Assembly (NCBI GenBank): GCA_036172665.1
Contig: CM069877.1
Location: 24,391,001 to 24,455,000, forward strand
From: Prosopocoilus inquinatus
Taxonomy: Eukaryota > Arthropoda > Insecta > Coleoptera > Lucanidae
Reading direction: 5' to 3'
DNA: 64,000 nucleotides
Shown: in pieces, positions 23,629 to 34,862 of the stretch
Layout: the number at the start of each line of letters is the position of its first letter
Position numbering within the stretch: the first letter of the stretch is position 1
The notes under the pieces: model-generated
The model's database searches: none
Told to the model about the DNA's origin: nothing
The model's input: the letters and a program-made list of their open reading frames with translations, nothing else
Program-made: the position numbers and the translations under genes

Positions 23629-23869
23629 ATTGTGTAATTGGCTGCTATTTTTATTTTTGTTACCGTTATATTTGATAAAAAAAAAATAATTTCACGTTCG
23701 CCAATCACAAAGCTTGGAATTTCAGTAAAATAGAAATTTATATGTTTGATATTCGCAAAAAGTAATGAAACTGGCTTGTTTTGAACAAAGTAGTAACGAC
23801 GTAATGACTGCCCCCAAATTGTAATGAAATCGTTACATTTGTAATGATTGTGGCAACCCTGCGCAGGTG

Positions 23870-24313
23870 ACTTGCGGCAACCTAAGTCATCTTAAACGAA
23901 TGTACCTATTAACCCCCACTTGGTAATTCGTTAAATGTTATTTCAGTGTCAAGCTAAATGCTAAACATAACTTTAAAACATGTTCCCAAACAATTAACAT
24001 GTCATTTATAAAAAATAACGGAAAACGTGGTTATTCAACAGCAATTTTTGACGTTACACTTGACAGCTTCGCAGTTGAACTTAGAAGCGATATGCATGCA
24101 GCGAACAAATTCTCAGTCATGGTTTACTTGACCAGATTTTTATTTAGACACTCGTTACATAGATATTTCAGACCAAAAACTAAATTCTGTAAAAAAAAAT
24201 TTCAAAAAGAAAAATTCTGCTAGATATTCGAGTTTAAAACGTTTGATTGAGACTGGTGCATAAACAAATATGTAACCTCAGGTCGCTTACCGGTAGTTGC
24301 GAAAATAATGGCT
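23870..24313. other. Intergenic; short frame 23999-24223 not recognised
   Basis: The 74-codon frame reads MSFIKNNGKRGYSTAIF and ends in a Lys/Phe-rich tail. It shares a LTRFLFRHSL-coding stretch with sequence near 16967-17010 in reverse, so it is more likely repeat debris than a gene. Confidence 0.3.
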
Positions 24314-24418
24314 GATTTCTTCACCTCCTGATAAATTTATCTGTCAGGTATTATCCTCGGAAACCATTGTATCGATAATAGTTTCCAAGCAAATAAATTT
24401 ATCAAGAGGTGAAAAAAT
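24314..24418. mobile_element. Foldback MITE, CTGATAAATTTATCTG family, copy 1
   Basis: The arms GATTTCTTCACCTCCTGATA and the reverse of TATCAAGAGGTGAAAAAATC pair across a central stem GGAAACCATTGT/ATAATAGTTTCC. It is related to 27788-27904. Confidence 0.65.
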
Positions 24419-24653
24419 CGGGTTTAAATCTCATAACAAGGAAAACGAAATCAGGCCACTTGTTCCGCGATCAGTACGAAAATTTAAACCTCGGACACTC
24501 GGACTACAGTGACTTGGACTGTATTAGCTCCGCCCACAGTATTTAAAAGGGAGTTACCCACACCTAATCAGGGGCCTTATTCTCGAATCGAGGGAACAAA
24601 CTCAGAAGAGAAGGTAATGTCCAAATGATGTAGACTATCATAGTTAGTCTATA

Positions 24654-25147
24654 GGTGCGTTTTATTGCTACCATTCTAATTCTGGTGGTGAAAGTTTTGA
24701 CGTTTTATTCGTCTGCAATTCCAATTCTGGTGCAACTTTTGCTTCGATCGCTCGGGACGGTGGAACACAGTGGAAGTGATGGCGGGGGAAAATTCAAATA
24801 TGAAATCTGTCAGTTCACTTAAGTACAGGCGAATGCAGGACTGTGTGCAGTATATTATATTCTAGAGTAATGTTGAGTTCATACACCGTCAATTTATTAC
24901 ATTAATTTAGAATTAATTTCACAATATAACCTGTACACCACACTTTAAGAGACAAGTTTTGATTGAAATTTTCAATTATCAGATGTTTTGTTTCAATTTT
25001 TAAAGCAGTATATTGGAAAATAAGGCTAATCTGCCTTATAGGTTATCTAATTTAATCAGTGGAAAACTGAAATTCCACTGTCCGTTTTATTGCTACGTTA
25101 ATTCCGCTTCCACTTTCGCCACCGGGTGGAATGCAATAAAACGCACC
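24654..25147. mobile_element. 494-bp TIR element, GGTGCGTTTTATTGC ends
   Basis: GGTGCGTTTTATTGC at the left and GCAATAAAACGCACC at the right are perfect inverted repeats. The similarity continues inward with small differences (GGTGG.GAAAGT). Flanks are TA-rich, so the target duplication (TA or TATA) is ambiguous. No coding sequence. Confidence 0.7.
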
Positions 25148-25218
25148 TTATATGAATCCTAATAGCATTTTCCGCTGGCTGCACCGCTGTGTACAGAGTG
25201 TACATTTATTCTTTCTTA

Positions 25219-25346
25219 GGCCCAGTTTTACAATAACGGTGTAACTTTGAGCCGAAGCTTAAATCCTTCACAACAATTGTTGAAATAATCGTTGTTAAGG
25301 GTTTAAGCCTTAGCTCAAAGTTGAGCCGCATTTATAAAACCGGACC
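25219..25346. mobile_element. Palindromic MITE, GGCCCAGTTTTACAA family, copy 2
   Basis: Same layout as 8654-8780, preceded by TTA and followed by TAA. It is directly followed by a further half copy. Confidence 0.7.
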
Positions 25347-25366
25347 TAAGGGTTTAAACCTCAGCT

Positions 25367-25466
25367 CAAAGTTGAGCTGCAATTGTAAAACTGGGCCTTA
25401 AAATGGTACCGATTCTTTAATCGGTACCATTTTAAGGCCCAGTTTTACAATTGCAGCTCAACTTTG
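25367..25466. repeat. Perfect 48-bp-arm hairpin made of two MITE halves
   Basis: 48 bases on each side of a CTTT centre (25415-25418) are exact reverse complements. The arms contain the MITE end AATTGTAAAACTGGGCC joined to TTAAAATGGTACCGATT. It looks like two head-to-head half copies of the MITE meeting across target sequence. Confidence 0.85.
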
Positions 25467-25560
25467 GTAAAATTTTTGAATTCATCTTTAATCAACACCA
25501 TTTTGAGAACGAATTCTTACAAGAAATTATTTCTGTCTACAATTTTTTACTTTCGATAAC
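25467..25560. mobile_element. Half copy of a Tc1/mariner-type MITE
   Basis: The sequence from AATTTTTGAATTCATC to CTACAATTTTTTACTTTCGATAACA resembles the right half of the MITE at 58871-59099, with moderate divergence. Confidence 0.4.
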
Positions 25561-25814
25561 ATGTAGGGAACAACAATTATTTTTTTCCCGTCTAAAGTGT
25601 CCATTTCAAATTATGCATCCATATTTTCAGTTTTTGGAATTTCAATATTAAAGTGTGTTTTGTTTGTGTCTTTGTACTTAAATAAAATCTACATATATTA
25701 TTAAAAATGTTTTTCTTATTTTCCCTGTTATATGTATGTTTCAGTTTCTATTACTTTAAAACAAAATTGGGACTTAGACCATTTAAAAGTTATAATCTTC
25801 AATTATTATTTGTC

Positions 25815-26580
25815 CGTGCACCGTTCCACATTTCGTGGAATAACTCAAATATCTAGGGAGTAACGTTTCCTTAAAAGTGCAAGTTTCCGTTCATCCAACT
25901 GCGAAAATTCACATTCAAGCGTTATTGTTTAATTAAAAAGTTCCACGTCGCGAAATAAAAAAAAAAAAATCTGGAAGTTACAGCATTTTCGATTTCATAT
26001 TATCGATGCACCAGTACAGAAATAAATGCCGGTGCAGTTGCAGAAACGTAAAAGTGCGCGACACCCAGCGAAATTTTTATCTCGTGATTGTACGCACCAC
26101 CACATACTTGATACTTGCAATTTTTCCAGCGAGAGATACTGGCGCGCGTCTTAATTCGACATGTGATGTCGCAGAGCTAGGAAATTGCAAAAAACGTACT
26201 TTACCGAGAAAAACGGCGAGATTAATTACGTCTGCAGTACACCAGAGTCAAATTATACCTATTTGTACCAGATAGAGTAAAATTACGGTCGCAATTTATT
26301 ATCAATTTCTGCGTGCGCAATTTCATTTTTGGGGCGTAAAGAGTCCGTGCATCGTTCGACTTTCCGTCGAATTACTGAAAATTCGAGGTGAGAACAACTT
26401 TTTGGACTCCATATCCTTAAAGCGCAAGGTTCACCCTATCCACTTGTGAAAATTCACGTTTCCACATTGTTTATTAAGAACGTTATGCGTGTTTACGTTA
26501 ACACGTGCCGCTTACGCGAGTTTTCGATTTTGCGAAATAAAAAAAAAATCTTAGGCAGGAACAACTTTTCGGGCTCCATA
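25815..26580. repeat. Two degenerate direct repeats about 525 bp apart
   Basis: GTCCGTGCA(C/T)CGTTC... and AAAATTCAC...GCGAAATAAAAAAAAA occur near 25813-25975 and again near 26341-26555. The frame at 26006-26275 falls between them and is not considered a gene. Confidence 0.5.
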
Positions 26581-26860
26581 TCGCCAATGCCATGCATGTA
26601 TTAATCTAAGCATCTGTGCAATTGCAAAAGTTTGCGTTGCGGAATAAAGAAGTAGTACAAATTGTTTACGAGTTGGCAGTTTTTATATCTGCCGTGGACG
26701 TGGGTGTTCTCGGTCGAAAATGCAATTCGATATTTCTGTCGTTTTCGATGTTTCTGTGTTACTATACAGACTCTCTGATGTCCTTACGATGATTTTATAC
26801 CTCGTGGGTGCATTATTTCATTAAATACAAGTGAAAATATAAAGAAAACGAGACGCGTTT
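26510..26860. repeat. Dispersed repeat, inverted partner at 57240-57640
   Basis: Shared pieces in opposite orientation include AATACAAGTG/CACTTGTATT next to ATTTCATTAAA, GATGATTTTAT, and a GCAATTGCAAAAGTTTGCGT-like block. Diverged. Confidence 0.55.
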
Positions 26861-26966
26861 CCTTACCCCTACCCCTTTCTGCACTTTCCCGCCGTTTCTT
26901 GGTGGGAGAGCAATGAAAAAAACCTGCAGGAGGGGAAACTCTGCGGACTTCAGTGTCGCAGAAAAG

Positions 26967-27063
26967 CTATCCAGTGTGCGAAGTACATTTTGATCCAGTT
27001 TGTAGGGATCAAGCAGGGCGATTAAAAAGATATTCGTTACCTACATTCAATGCTGTAATAAGG
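26967..27063 (+). pseudogene. THAP-type zinc finger fragment
   Basis: In one frame the sequence reads VCEVHFDPVCRD, then AGRLKRYSLPTFNAV. This fits the C-terminal half of a THAP finger (C-x2-H-F ... L....P...). The first CxxC pair is not visible. A similar fragment on the minus strand near 29230-29290 suggests a repeated source such as a THAP transposase. Confidence 0.45.
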
Positions 27064-27787
27064 TTAGATGGAGTCTAACGTCATTTTGAATAGGACTGCG
27101 GTTTTAACATTAGAGAGAGAAAGATCATATGAGCATGCCCTAAGAGTAACAAAGATCAGAAATGGACGATACCACGTGATTTGGGGCAAATTAAAGCTTA
27201 GTTCAGATGCATCCGGATACGAAAAAAAACTAGTCAATCAAAAACAAATTGCAATAAATATTTTGCATATTCGGAATGCATCTGAAGTAAGCTTAATGCA
27301 TTTTGGTCTGTGATAATAAATTGCGACCGTAATTGTTACTCTATCTGGTACAAATAGGTATAATTTAGGTAGGTTCACTGCAGACGTAATTAAACTCGTC
27401 GTTGTCGTCGGGAAAGTACGTTTTTTTGCAATTTCCCGTAAAACATAAGACCGCGCAACGCGAAAACGTCACGCGTCCAGTTGCCTAGCTCTGCTACATC
27501 ACATGTCGAATTACGACGCGTACCGGTATCTTTAGCTGGAAAAATTGCAAATATGCGTTGGTGCGTACAATCACGGGATGAAAATTTCGCTCGGTGTCGC
27601 GCATTTTTACATTGATGCCAAAACTCCACAGATTACACAGGCGAAGTCCCTAAATGAGTTTTGGCATCAACTTTCAGCACCATCTGTAGTTACCACACAG
27701 AACTTTTACATTTCAGAGGAAGCAAAAATTCAGATAATTGTAATCCATTACGCGGGAAATATAAATAAAACTTTTTGAATTGGTTCT

Positions 27788-27904
27788 GGTCTTTCCATCT
27801 CCTGATAAATTTATCTGCCAGATAATATCTTGGTAAACCATTATCAACATAATGATTTCCAAGAATATAACTAACAGGTAAATTTATCAGAAGACGGAAA
27901 GACC
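27788..27904. mobile_element. Foldback MITE, CTGATAAATTTATCTG family, copy 2
   Basis: GGTCTTTCC at the left pairs with GGAAAGACC at the right; inner arms CTGATAAATTTA / TAAATTTATCAG and TTGGTAAACC-like stems match 24314-24418. Confidence 0.7.
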
Positions 27905-28795
27905 AAACCTTTATCGTTTTGTTAACTTAATTGTTTTCTGGTTGTTTTCCTCCCATTTGTTAAAATCCATTTTATATAAACTGATTATCGCCATACAATT
28001 AAAATGAAAAATTTTATGTTGATGTTTTCACATCGATTCACAAAAGCTGCCTCAATATCAGTTGACTTCAAATGCGCAAATTTAAAATCAGAATTAAGTA
28101 AAATCAAATATATTACTAATTAATTTGATACAAAATAAAGTACATAAATAGCGATTAAAATTTATTTAAAACGTAACATAATGTAAACATACTTAACAAA
28201 ATAAGACTTATAAATAGATAAGAATAGATATAATCATGAAGAAAATTATAATTAATGTTTTAAATTTAGTAGGTAATTAAATGAACATGAAATGTGGGCG
28301 CAGGGATGTGGAGTAGTTGCCAGTTGTCTAAAAAGTTGAATTACTATTTACACCTATCGCAATAATCAGACAACAGAGAAACTATACCTATTCAACATCT
28401 AAAGTGACAATAAGAAAAAATACATACCTACCCAACACAAGATTGACTAACCTTATACAGTTTTACTTTCTAAAAATTGATATGATACAATACACATAAA
28501 CAAGTTAATATTACATTACATTACTTACATTTACATTTCAAGTACAACTCTGCACTGTTGTAACTTATGCTTACCAGCGAACACCTCATTAGATTGACAT
28601 AAAAAAGTTATGATTTAATCTTAAATTTATTTTAGGGACAAACATGTTTATCTTGTTAATAAGGTAAAGTCTTTATATTTCATATTATTCAAGAAACAAT
28701 TAAGAAGAAACAGTCACAAAGGCTTTTAATGTCTGTGTCACAGTGTCAGAGGTGCATACAAACTCTTTTCCTGGAAATTAAGAACATGATGCACT
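27905..28795. other. AT-rich intergenic, nothing recognised
   Basis: No open frame, terminal repeat or RNA signature was supported in this 0.9-kb stretch. Confidence 0.4.
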
Positions 28796-29290
28796 TTATT
28801 CAAACTTAGAAAAAATAAAATTCAGTGTAGAAGTGCTCAGACACCTTAAATAAATTAAATGTCTAACTCTTGCTCTATCTGGATATAGCGTACCTCTTAT
28901 TTTCTGAGGTGTAATTATTCTTCGTTTTACATTAGGATATGAGAAACATGTTTCCTGAGTGGCAGAACCTTTAAACTCTGAAATTTTTACTTTTAATGCA
29001 GCAAACATTTTTGAAATCAATGTCATGCTTTGTAGTTCAGGTGTGCATAGTGCTAAATAAATTAATGTCAAATTTAATGTCAAAACGTGAAATCTGAATT
29101 CACGCTTTGCTGTATTATACATAATATTAAACCAATCCTGGGGACATGTAATAAAGATCATACATCCTACCTGGCAAACGCAATGTAGGTAAATTAGGCA
29201 ATAAATGTAGGTAACGAAAATCTTTTTAATCACCCTGCTTGATCCCTACAAACTGGATCGAAATATATTTTGCATACTGGTTAGCCTTTC
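28796..29290 (-). pseudogene. Relic with a THAP-like piece; otherwise unrecognised
   Basis: The minus strand carries an open frame (28796-29233) that ends KVKISEFKGSATQETC ... RVRHLIYLRCLSTSTLNF. Just upstream, in another frame, is CKIYFDPVCRD, matching the THAP-like fragment at 26967. The combination suggests a decayed THAP-containing transposase. The long frame itself matches nothing I recognise. Confidence 0.3.
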
Positions 29291-30236
29291 TTTACATTGG
29301 CTATTGTTTGATGAGAGATCTTGCCTACCGATTCTTTTTAGCAAAACCTTCTCGATGCGCATAAAATCTGCAAATATACCATAAACAGTAGGTACCATGT
29401 TTGATGCACACACATATTATCAATTTATTTAAAACTCACAATTATCAATTACGTACCTCTGTCGTTACATTCCACAGGGGACACTAACGTCTAACCCTCA
29501 TGTTTTCATACCGCTACTAGTCAAATATCGGTCCTACCGATTAAAAAAATCAGATACAGCACAAATGTACAGATTATAGTAAACTCAAAATAGACAATCT
29601 TAAACAAACCAAACACAAATCACATGCCTTCGTCCACTAGTACAGCCTCAAATAATAAAAATCCCTTGTGTATCGAAAACTACTAGTTTTTCTAGTGCCA
29701 ACCTTAAATTATTTCGATTACAGCGGCATCTATGATTACCATGCACAACTAAACTTGTTGCCCACAAATGTAATCTCACTTACCACGCCCTGGCCAAAAC
29801 TCATTTAGCGACTTCGCCATCTATCCCTGTGTAATCTGTGACCACGGTCTGCCGTCTGCCCTACCAACGTGCAACATAGGATCCGTTCAGAAATGCAACT
29901 TAGGATACATTAAAAAATGTAACGTTATTGTCTGTTTAGCAAAAATATCAACATAAAAATAACCACATATTTATAATTAATATTATATATAATATGTATT
30001 CCTTTATAAAATGCTGGGTAGGCGACGCATACCTTGCGTACCCTGAAAAGCCTCTGGTATAATTATTTTCTGAAAAATTGCAAAATAATCACAAAATAAG
30101 TAACTGTAAAGGATTAGACAGTGATAAAAACCAATTCAATAAGTCTGCGTTTTGTTGTGCATTAATAATTTCATCAAGATAAGTACTAAATAAAATATAA
30201 AACTATTGTACGATTCTTTGCTATCTTCTTACATCA
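29291..30236. other. Intergenic, nothing recognised
   Basis: Contains a short stretch (29795-29845) resembling 27610-27660 in reverse. No gene is supported. Confidence 0.4.
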
Positions 30237-32401
30237 CCCAAGCACCAAGGTGTCGTCTTTTTCACGTCAAAAATTGGTCATCGTTTACGTCGAATGTCCA
30301 ATGTCAATGACGGGCAAATGTCACAGCCCGGCGACGTCGTTTTTGTACGTCAAACAGTCGTGTGTTTCTGACGTCATTTTTAATTGTATGTACCTATGAC
30401 GCATAAGTAACCAAAAAAACTAAATCATATTTTAATTTTTATTCAAATATCTGCACATATGTATAGATATACCTACGAACAATAAATAAATAATATTTTA
30501 AATAAATTCATACATATTTTGTAAAATTCCAAATAAAAATAAAATAAAAAGCTATTACTAAACAGTTTGATTCTACTCTATAGTGAAATAAAAGAATTGA
30601 ATTAAGAAAACGAAAAAGAAAAATGCCCAAGTCCTATCTCAAGGACCGTTAAAATCTTAATATAACAGGTTATGAAATATGAGTTACCAGTACTCACCTT
30701 CTTTACACAGTTTGCTAATAACTAAAACAATAAATACCTAAAGCAAGTACACGTACAAGTAGATTAGTTAGCTAATACATAATAAATTAACGCTTAAAAA
30801 TGAATTGCACAAACTTAAGCACCACGGGCACTACGATTACGATATGCAAGAACAATAGTTGTCTTTTATTTGTAACGCAGATTAGTTCAGGTCAGTTCAG
30901 TTTAACTCAAAGTGAACTGATCTTAAGTGATCGATTTAATAGTAAATAAAACATGCGAGATGTGATTGTTGTATTTTAATCTTCAGATGAAGATATTATT
31001 TTTGCATCACTTTACAGTGAGTTAAGCAAAAACAAAAGTTTGTTTAGACGAGTAATGTAATTGACAAACAGTTGAAATAACATCCCCTCTACTAGTGAAC
31101 CAACTGATCCAAACTGCCCCTGGATTCTGAATGCTCGACTCGATGCGACTACGCCATTTTTGCGATTCTGAAGTAATATCGAGTGGAAACGATATCGAGC
31201 GTAACCGTCATTTTTACTCGATAGCTCTAAAGGTGTCGAGTTACACTACTAGATATATGTATCTCACTTTTTTACATAGTTGTTTCTCACTCTTTTAGGT
31301 AAAACTTCGCGGGATTCAACGTTGATGGGAAGTTTATTAGTTTTTATTTTTGTACACCGTGGAATTTATCTTGAGATGTCCATTTTAAGCCCGAAATAAG
31401 CGCTAACGATAGCAATTATAGAACCTTTCGCTATAATTTATTCCTTAACTTATCTTCGTAATTCCTAAATTACCAGATTACTATTATAAAACTGAAATCC
31501 TCAGCAAATCTTTACTAACCGCAATGAACAAACATGTAATTAACCTAATCTACAATTACATCTTAGTTCGATAACTTGAAATTCATAAACCCCCTGTTGA
31601 TTAATACGTCGTGCACACTCAGATCCCTTACTTTCGTATTAATGGGTTTTCCATTTCTATATTTCTAGGAATTGTATAGCGGTTTGTTTTCCGTTTACCT
31701 AAATGCACCACCCCTTTTCATAGCCAATCGCCACTTACCTCATTAATAACTTGCCAATCATTTCTCGTACCCCCACATTTGTACTTTAATTAGTATTGTG
31801 AAGAAAGTTTTAAAAACTAACAATTTGCGAACAAATTCGTAGACTAGTTCGCAGTCGATTAAGTGTTCGGTTTTCATCAATGTTTAACTCTATAAGTATC
31901 TTTGCAAATAATTGTAATTTGTAAAGAAACAGTAAATCGTGTAGTGTGTAATTGATAATATGTAAGTAGTAATTCGTTTTTTAAATATAATTTTTTAATC
32001 AGGGGTATAGAATTGTCTTGAAGACAGGATTTGTTGATTCTTTTATTTATTTTCTCCTAACATCTGGTATTTACTGAAGGAAAAGGAAAAAATAAAAAAT
32101 ACTAGGAGTAAAAAATAGCACTAGCTACAAAATTTGACTTAAAATTAGCTTTTCTCTACGCCGTTTAACCACAACTAGCGCCACTTTATTACTTGTTTCA
32201 GTACCAAAAGAAGTTAGACGAAAACAAATAAAAGAATCAATTGATTCTCTGTATTTTTTCTCTTATCTACTTTACTGTGAAATTGTTGGTAAAAATAAAG
32301 CCGAGTTACTTTATTTTTACATGTAAAATCCTATGTCTTGAAAAACCATTCTATACCCAATATGAAAACTAATTGTATTATGTGTGCACATTTATATTTT
32401 A

Positions 32402-33310
32402 GGGCATTTAAAATAAAACCTGAACACTGGGATATATTAATAGATTTTATGGAAAATCATAAAGATTTTGCAGTAGGGAGGGTAGACTGTCAATTCGGTA
32501 AAGAAAATTATAAAAAGTTATGGGAAGAATTGTCTTTAAAATTAAATAGTGCTGGATTTGGATCAAGACCTGTTGAAAAATGGCAAAAAGTGCGAATGTA
32601 AAACTACTAAGTGAAATAACTTTTAAAAATAGAAATATATTTACAGAGTTGGACAGATTATAAATGTGCATTGAAGAAAAAGGCTTCTGAAATTAAAAGG
32701 CTACAAGAGGCCACTGGAGGTGGACCACCAATTGAAAAAAAATTAACACAGCTGGAACTACGAGTGCTGGCAATCCTGGGAAGTACTTTTTACCAAGGGT
32801 GCGGTACTTCTGAACGTGGTGTAAGAATACATAAATAGCTTCAAGTTATAGATGTAATGTTTTATAACTATATTATTCTCGTTTTAGTTAAACTCTTCAA
32901 TAAATGAAGACAACACCCAGAGTCCTCATACCTCCAAGGCTACTTTGCAACAGCAAAATGCAGAGATGATTTTAGATCACGATTACCAGTATTTATCAAA
33001 TAATACACCACCGCCAGCCAAAAAACAAAAAAAAGGAAATCCAGAGGAGAAATGCGAGGAAATGTATTCTGAAACTATAAAATTATTAGACGATATTAAC
33101 GGCTCATTAGAGAGTAAGTTGTTGAAAATTGATGAAACTTTAACTAAGCTGACTAGTATTGTATCTGCAAGTACCGACACAAATTTGGCAATTGCAAACA
33201 GCATGATAAAAATTGGAAATTCAATAGATAACAAACTTGCAGATATAAATAGTAGCATTTTAAAATTGGTTAATGTAATATCTGCCCAATCTGTGAACTT
33301 ATTAAAATAA
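32402..33310 (+). CDS. Harbinger accessory Myb/SANT-like DNA-binding protein
   Basis: Exons 32402(or upstream)-32589, 32647-32820 and 32888-33310 join in frame with GT-AG introns. The N-terminal half is a Myb/SANT-like domain of the Myb_DNA-bind_5 type: HWDILIDFMENHKDFAVG, KLWEELSLKLNS, VEKWQK, then SWTDYKCALKKKASEIKR and the tell-tale ATGGGPP. The C-terminal half has a Pro/Lys stretch (PPPAKKQKKG) and a helical, probably coiled-coil region. In PIF/Harbinger elements such a protein binds the ends and carries the transposase into the nucleus. The first exon start is uncertain: an acceptor at 32401 or an upstream Met at 32360 are both possible. A polyadenylation signal AATAAA lies at about 33432. 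Confidence 0.82.
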
Positions 33311-33702
33311 TTTAATAGGTTGGACTATTATTGTAAGATTTCAATGTATGAAATATGTAAACCACTATTCTGCATGTTAATATTACGTTTATCTTTGTTA
33401 CAAACAACTGATTGTATATAACTACTTTATAAATAAAAACATGAAATATAACTTATTGATCTTTATTTACACAATGTGAAATATTAACGATTATTTATTT
33501 GTAATATTAGGATCAAAAACACTTTGTCAATTAAGAATTTCATTTCAATTTGATTTATTATTTTATTTAATAAAAAACTAAAGTAACTTAAACCGATATC
33601 TTAAACAAATATACCTAATTGATCTACCTACTCTATGGAAGTTTATATACATAAATAAAATCTGTCACAATTAATACTAAAATACATACTACTAAATTAT
33701 TG

Positions 33703-34862
33703 TTAGTTAAAATATCTATTTACAATCATTTGTCGCACATTACGCCCTTCATGTAATAAATTTATGTTATTATTTATTAAATGATTAGGAATAACAGCCA
33801 CTTCTGCAGGGTCTTCAATTTCACTAATAACTGGTATATTATTATCTACACAAATGTTATGCAATGTTGCAACATGTATTCACAAGTGAACCCACAAACT
33901 GCGGTGCATACCTTGCTGTGCGTTCCTTTAAAATGCAACGAAACCTTGTCTTAAGTAAGCCAATGCATCTTTCAACACAGTTTCGAGCACTAGCATGTCT
34001 AATATTATATCTGGCCTCAGGTGAATCTTCCGGTGGGTTAAGAAATGGCGTCATTAAATACGGCTCCAGTGGATATCCAGAATCCCCAATTAACCAGCAA
34101 CCACGAGCTCCATTTTGATACAGTTGTTGCAGTCGCTCTTTTATCTGAGATTGCCTCCAAATAAATGAATCATGTGACGACCCAGGAAAATTAGCGTTCA
34201 CATTTAATATTTTCAGACTGCTATCGCATATTAGCTGTACATTCAAGGAATGAAAACCTTTACGATTAATAAAATTATATTCCTCAACTGCAGGTTTTAA
34301 AATTGCAATGTGAGTGCAATCAATAGCTCCGATGACTCCTGGAAAATTGAACTGTTGCATAAATATTTCTTTATTTATATTAAATTCTCTCATTGTCGTT
34401 GGGAAATGAATGTGCTGCTCTGATAAATGTATATCAATACACTCTGTCACTTCATGAATGCATCTAAAATGAAATTACATAGTTTTATTAAAAATAAAAA
34501 ACCATAATGTAAAACACTAACCTATGCACAGAAGTTTGGCTTAGGCCTAAGTGGTAGTCTTCACCAACAGCTCTTTGGTAACAACCTGTTGCGTAAAAAC
34601 GTAGAGCAGTCAGTACTTTTGTTTCAACACTTAAACCAGTGCAGTATTTTGGCACAATCAAATGTGGTCTTAAATTTGTAATTAAATTTCTCACAAGGAG
34701 TTTACTTAATCGGAAAAGTTCAATAAACCTATTTTCAGGCAACGCAAAAGGATCACTATTATCTCTCAACAGACGGCGTTGCAGTCTTAGCCTATGTCGA
34801 GGATTATTTTCTTCTTGATTGTCTCTATACTGCCTTATGTAAAAATCGAAAATTGGCAGCAT
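33703..34862 (-). CDS. PIF/Harbinger (HARBI1-like) DDE transposase, one frameshift
   Basis: Exon 1 (34862-34522) begins MLPIFDFYIRQYRDNQ and ends GLSQTSVHR. A 58-bp intron (34521-34464) has GT-AG ends. Exon 2 resumes CIHEVTECID. The nuclease core shows all three acidic residues: Asp in GAIDCTHIAI, Asp in LIGDSGYPLEPY and Glu in ARNCVERCIGLLKTRF. A single extra base near 33866-33872 ends the frame at 33857. Reading resumes one base over and runs to a stop at 33703, with family-like C-terminal sequence (TLHNICVDNN). The element would therefore be inactive unless the shift is a sequencing error. Confidence 0.88.

Larger units (their letters stand above)
17620..23861. mobile_element. 6.2-kb hAT transposon carrying nested insertions
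   Basis: The ends are a perfect 14-bp inverted repeat CAGGGTTGCCACAA. They are flanked by a perfect 8-bp duplication CGCAGGTG (17612-17619 and 23862-23869). Both are hallmarks of hAT elements. Subterminal AATTGTAATGAAAT motifs recur near both ends. It contains a hAT transposase pseudogene (19035-21091, minus), a Gypsy fragment, a 78-bp tandem repeat, copy 2 of the 1.7-kb element and a 565-bp MITE. Removing the last two leaves about 3.9 kb, a normal size for an autonomous hAT. Confidence 0.88.
26048..27615. mobile_element. Element with ~260-300-bp inverted arms and a THAP-like relic
   Basis: The left arm (26048-26308) and right arm (27308-27615) are reverse complements. Shared landmarks are CGACATGTGATGT, TTACGTCTGCAGT and CCAGATAGAGTAA. 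The interior holds a possible THAP zinc-finger fragment (26967-27063). Outer boundaries and target duplication were not found. The right arm is about 45 bp longer through an internal insertion. Confidence 0.6.
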
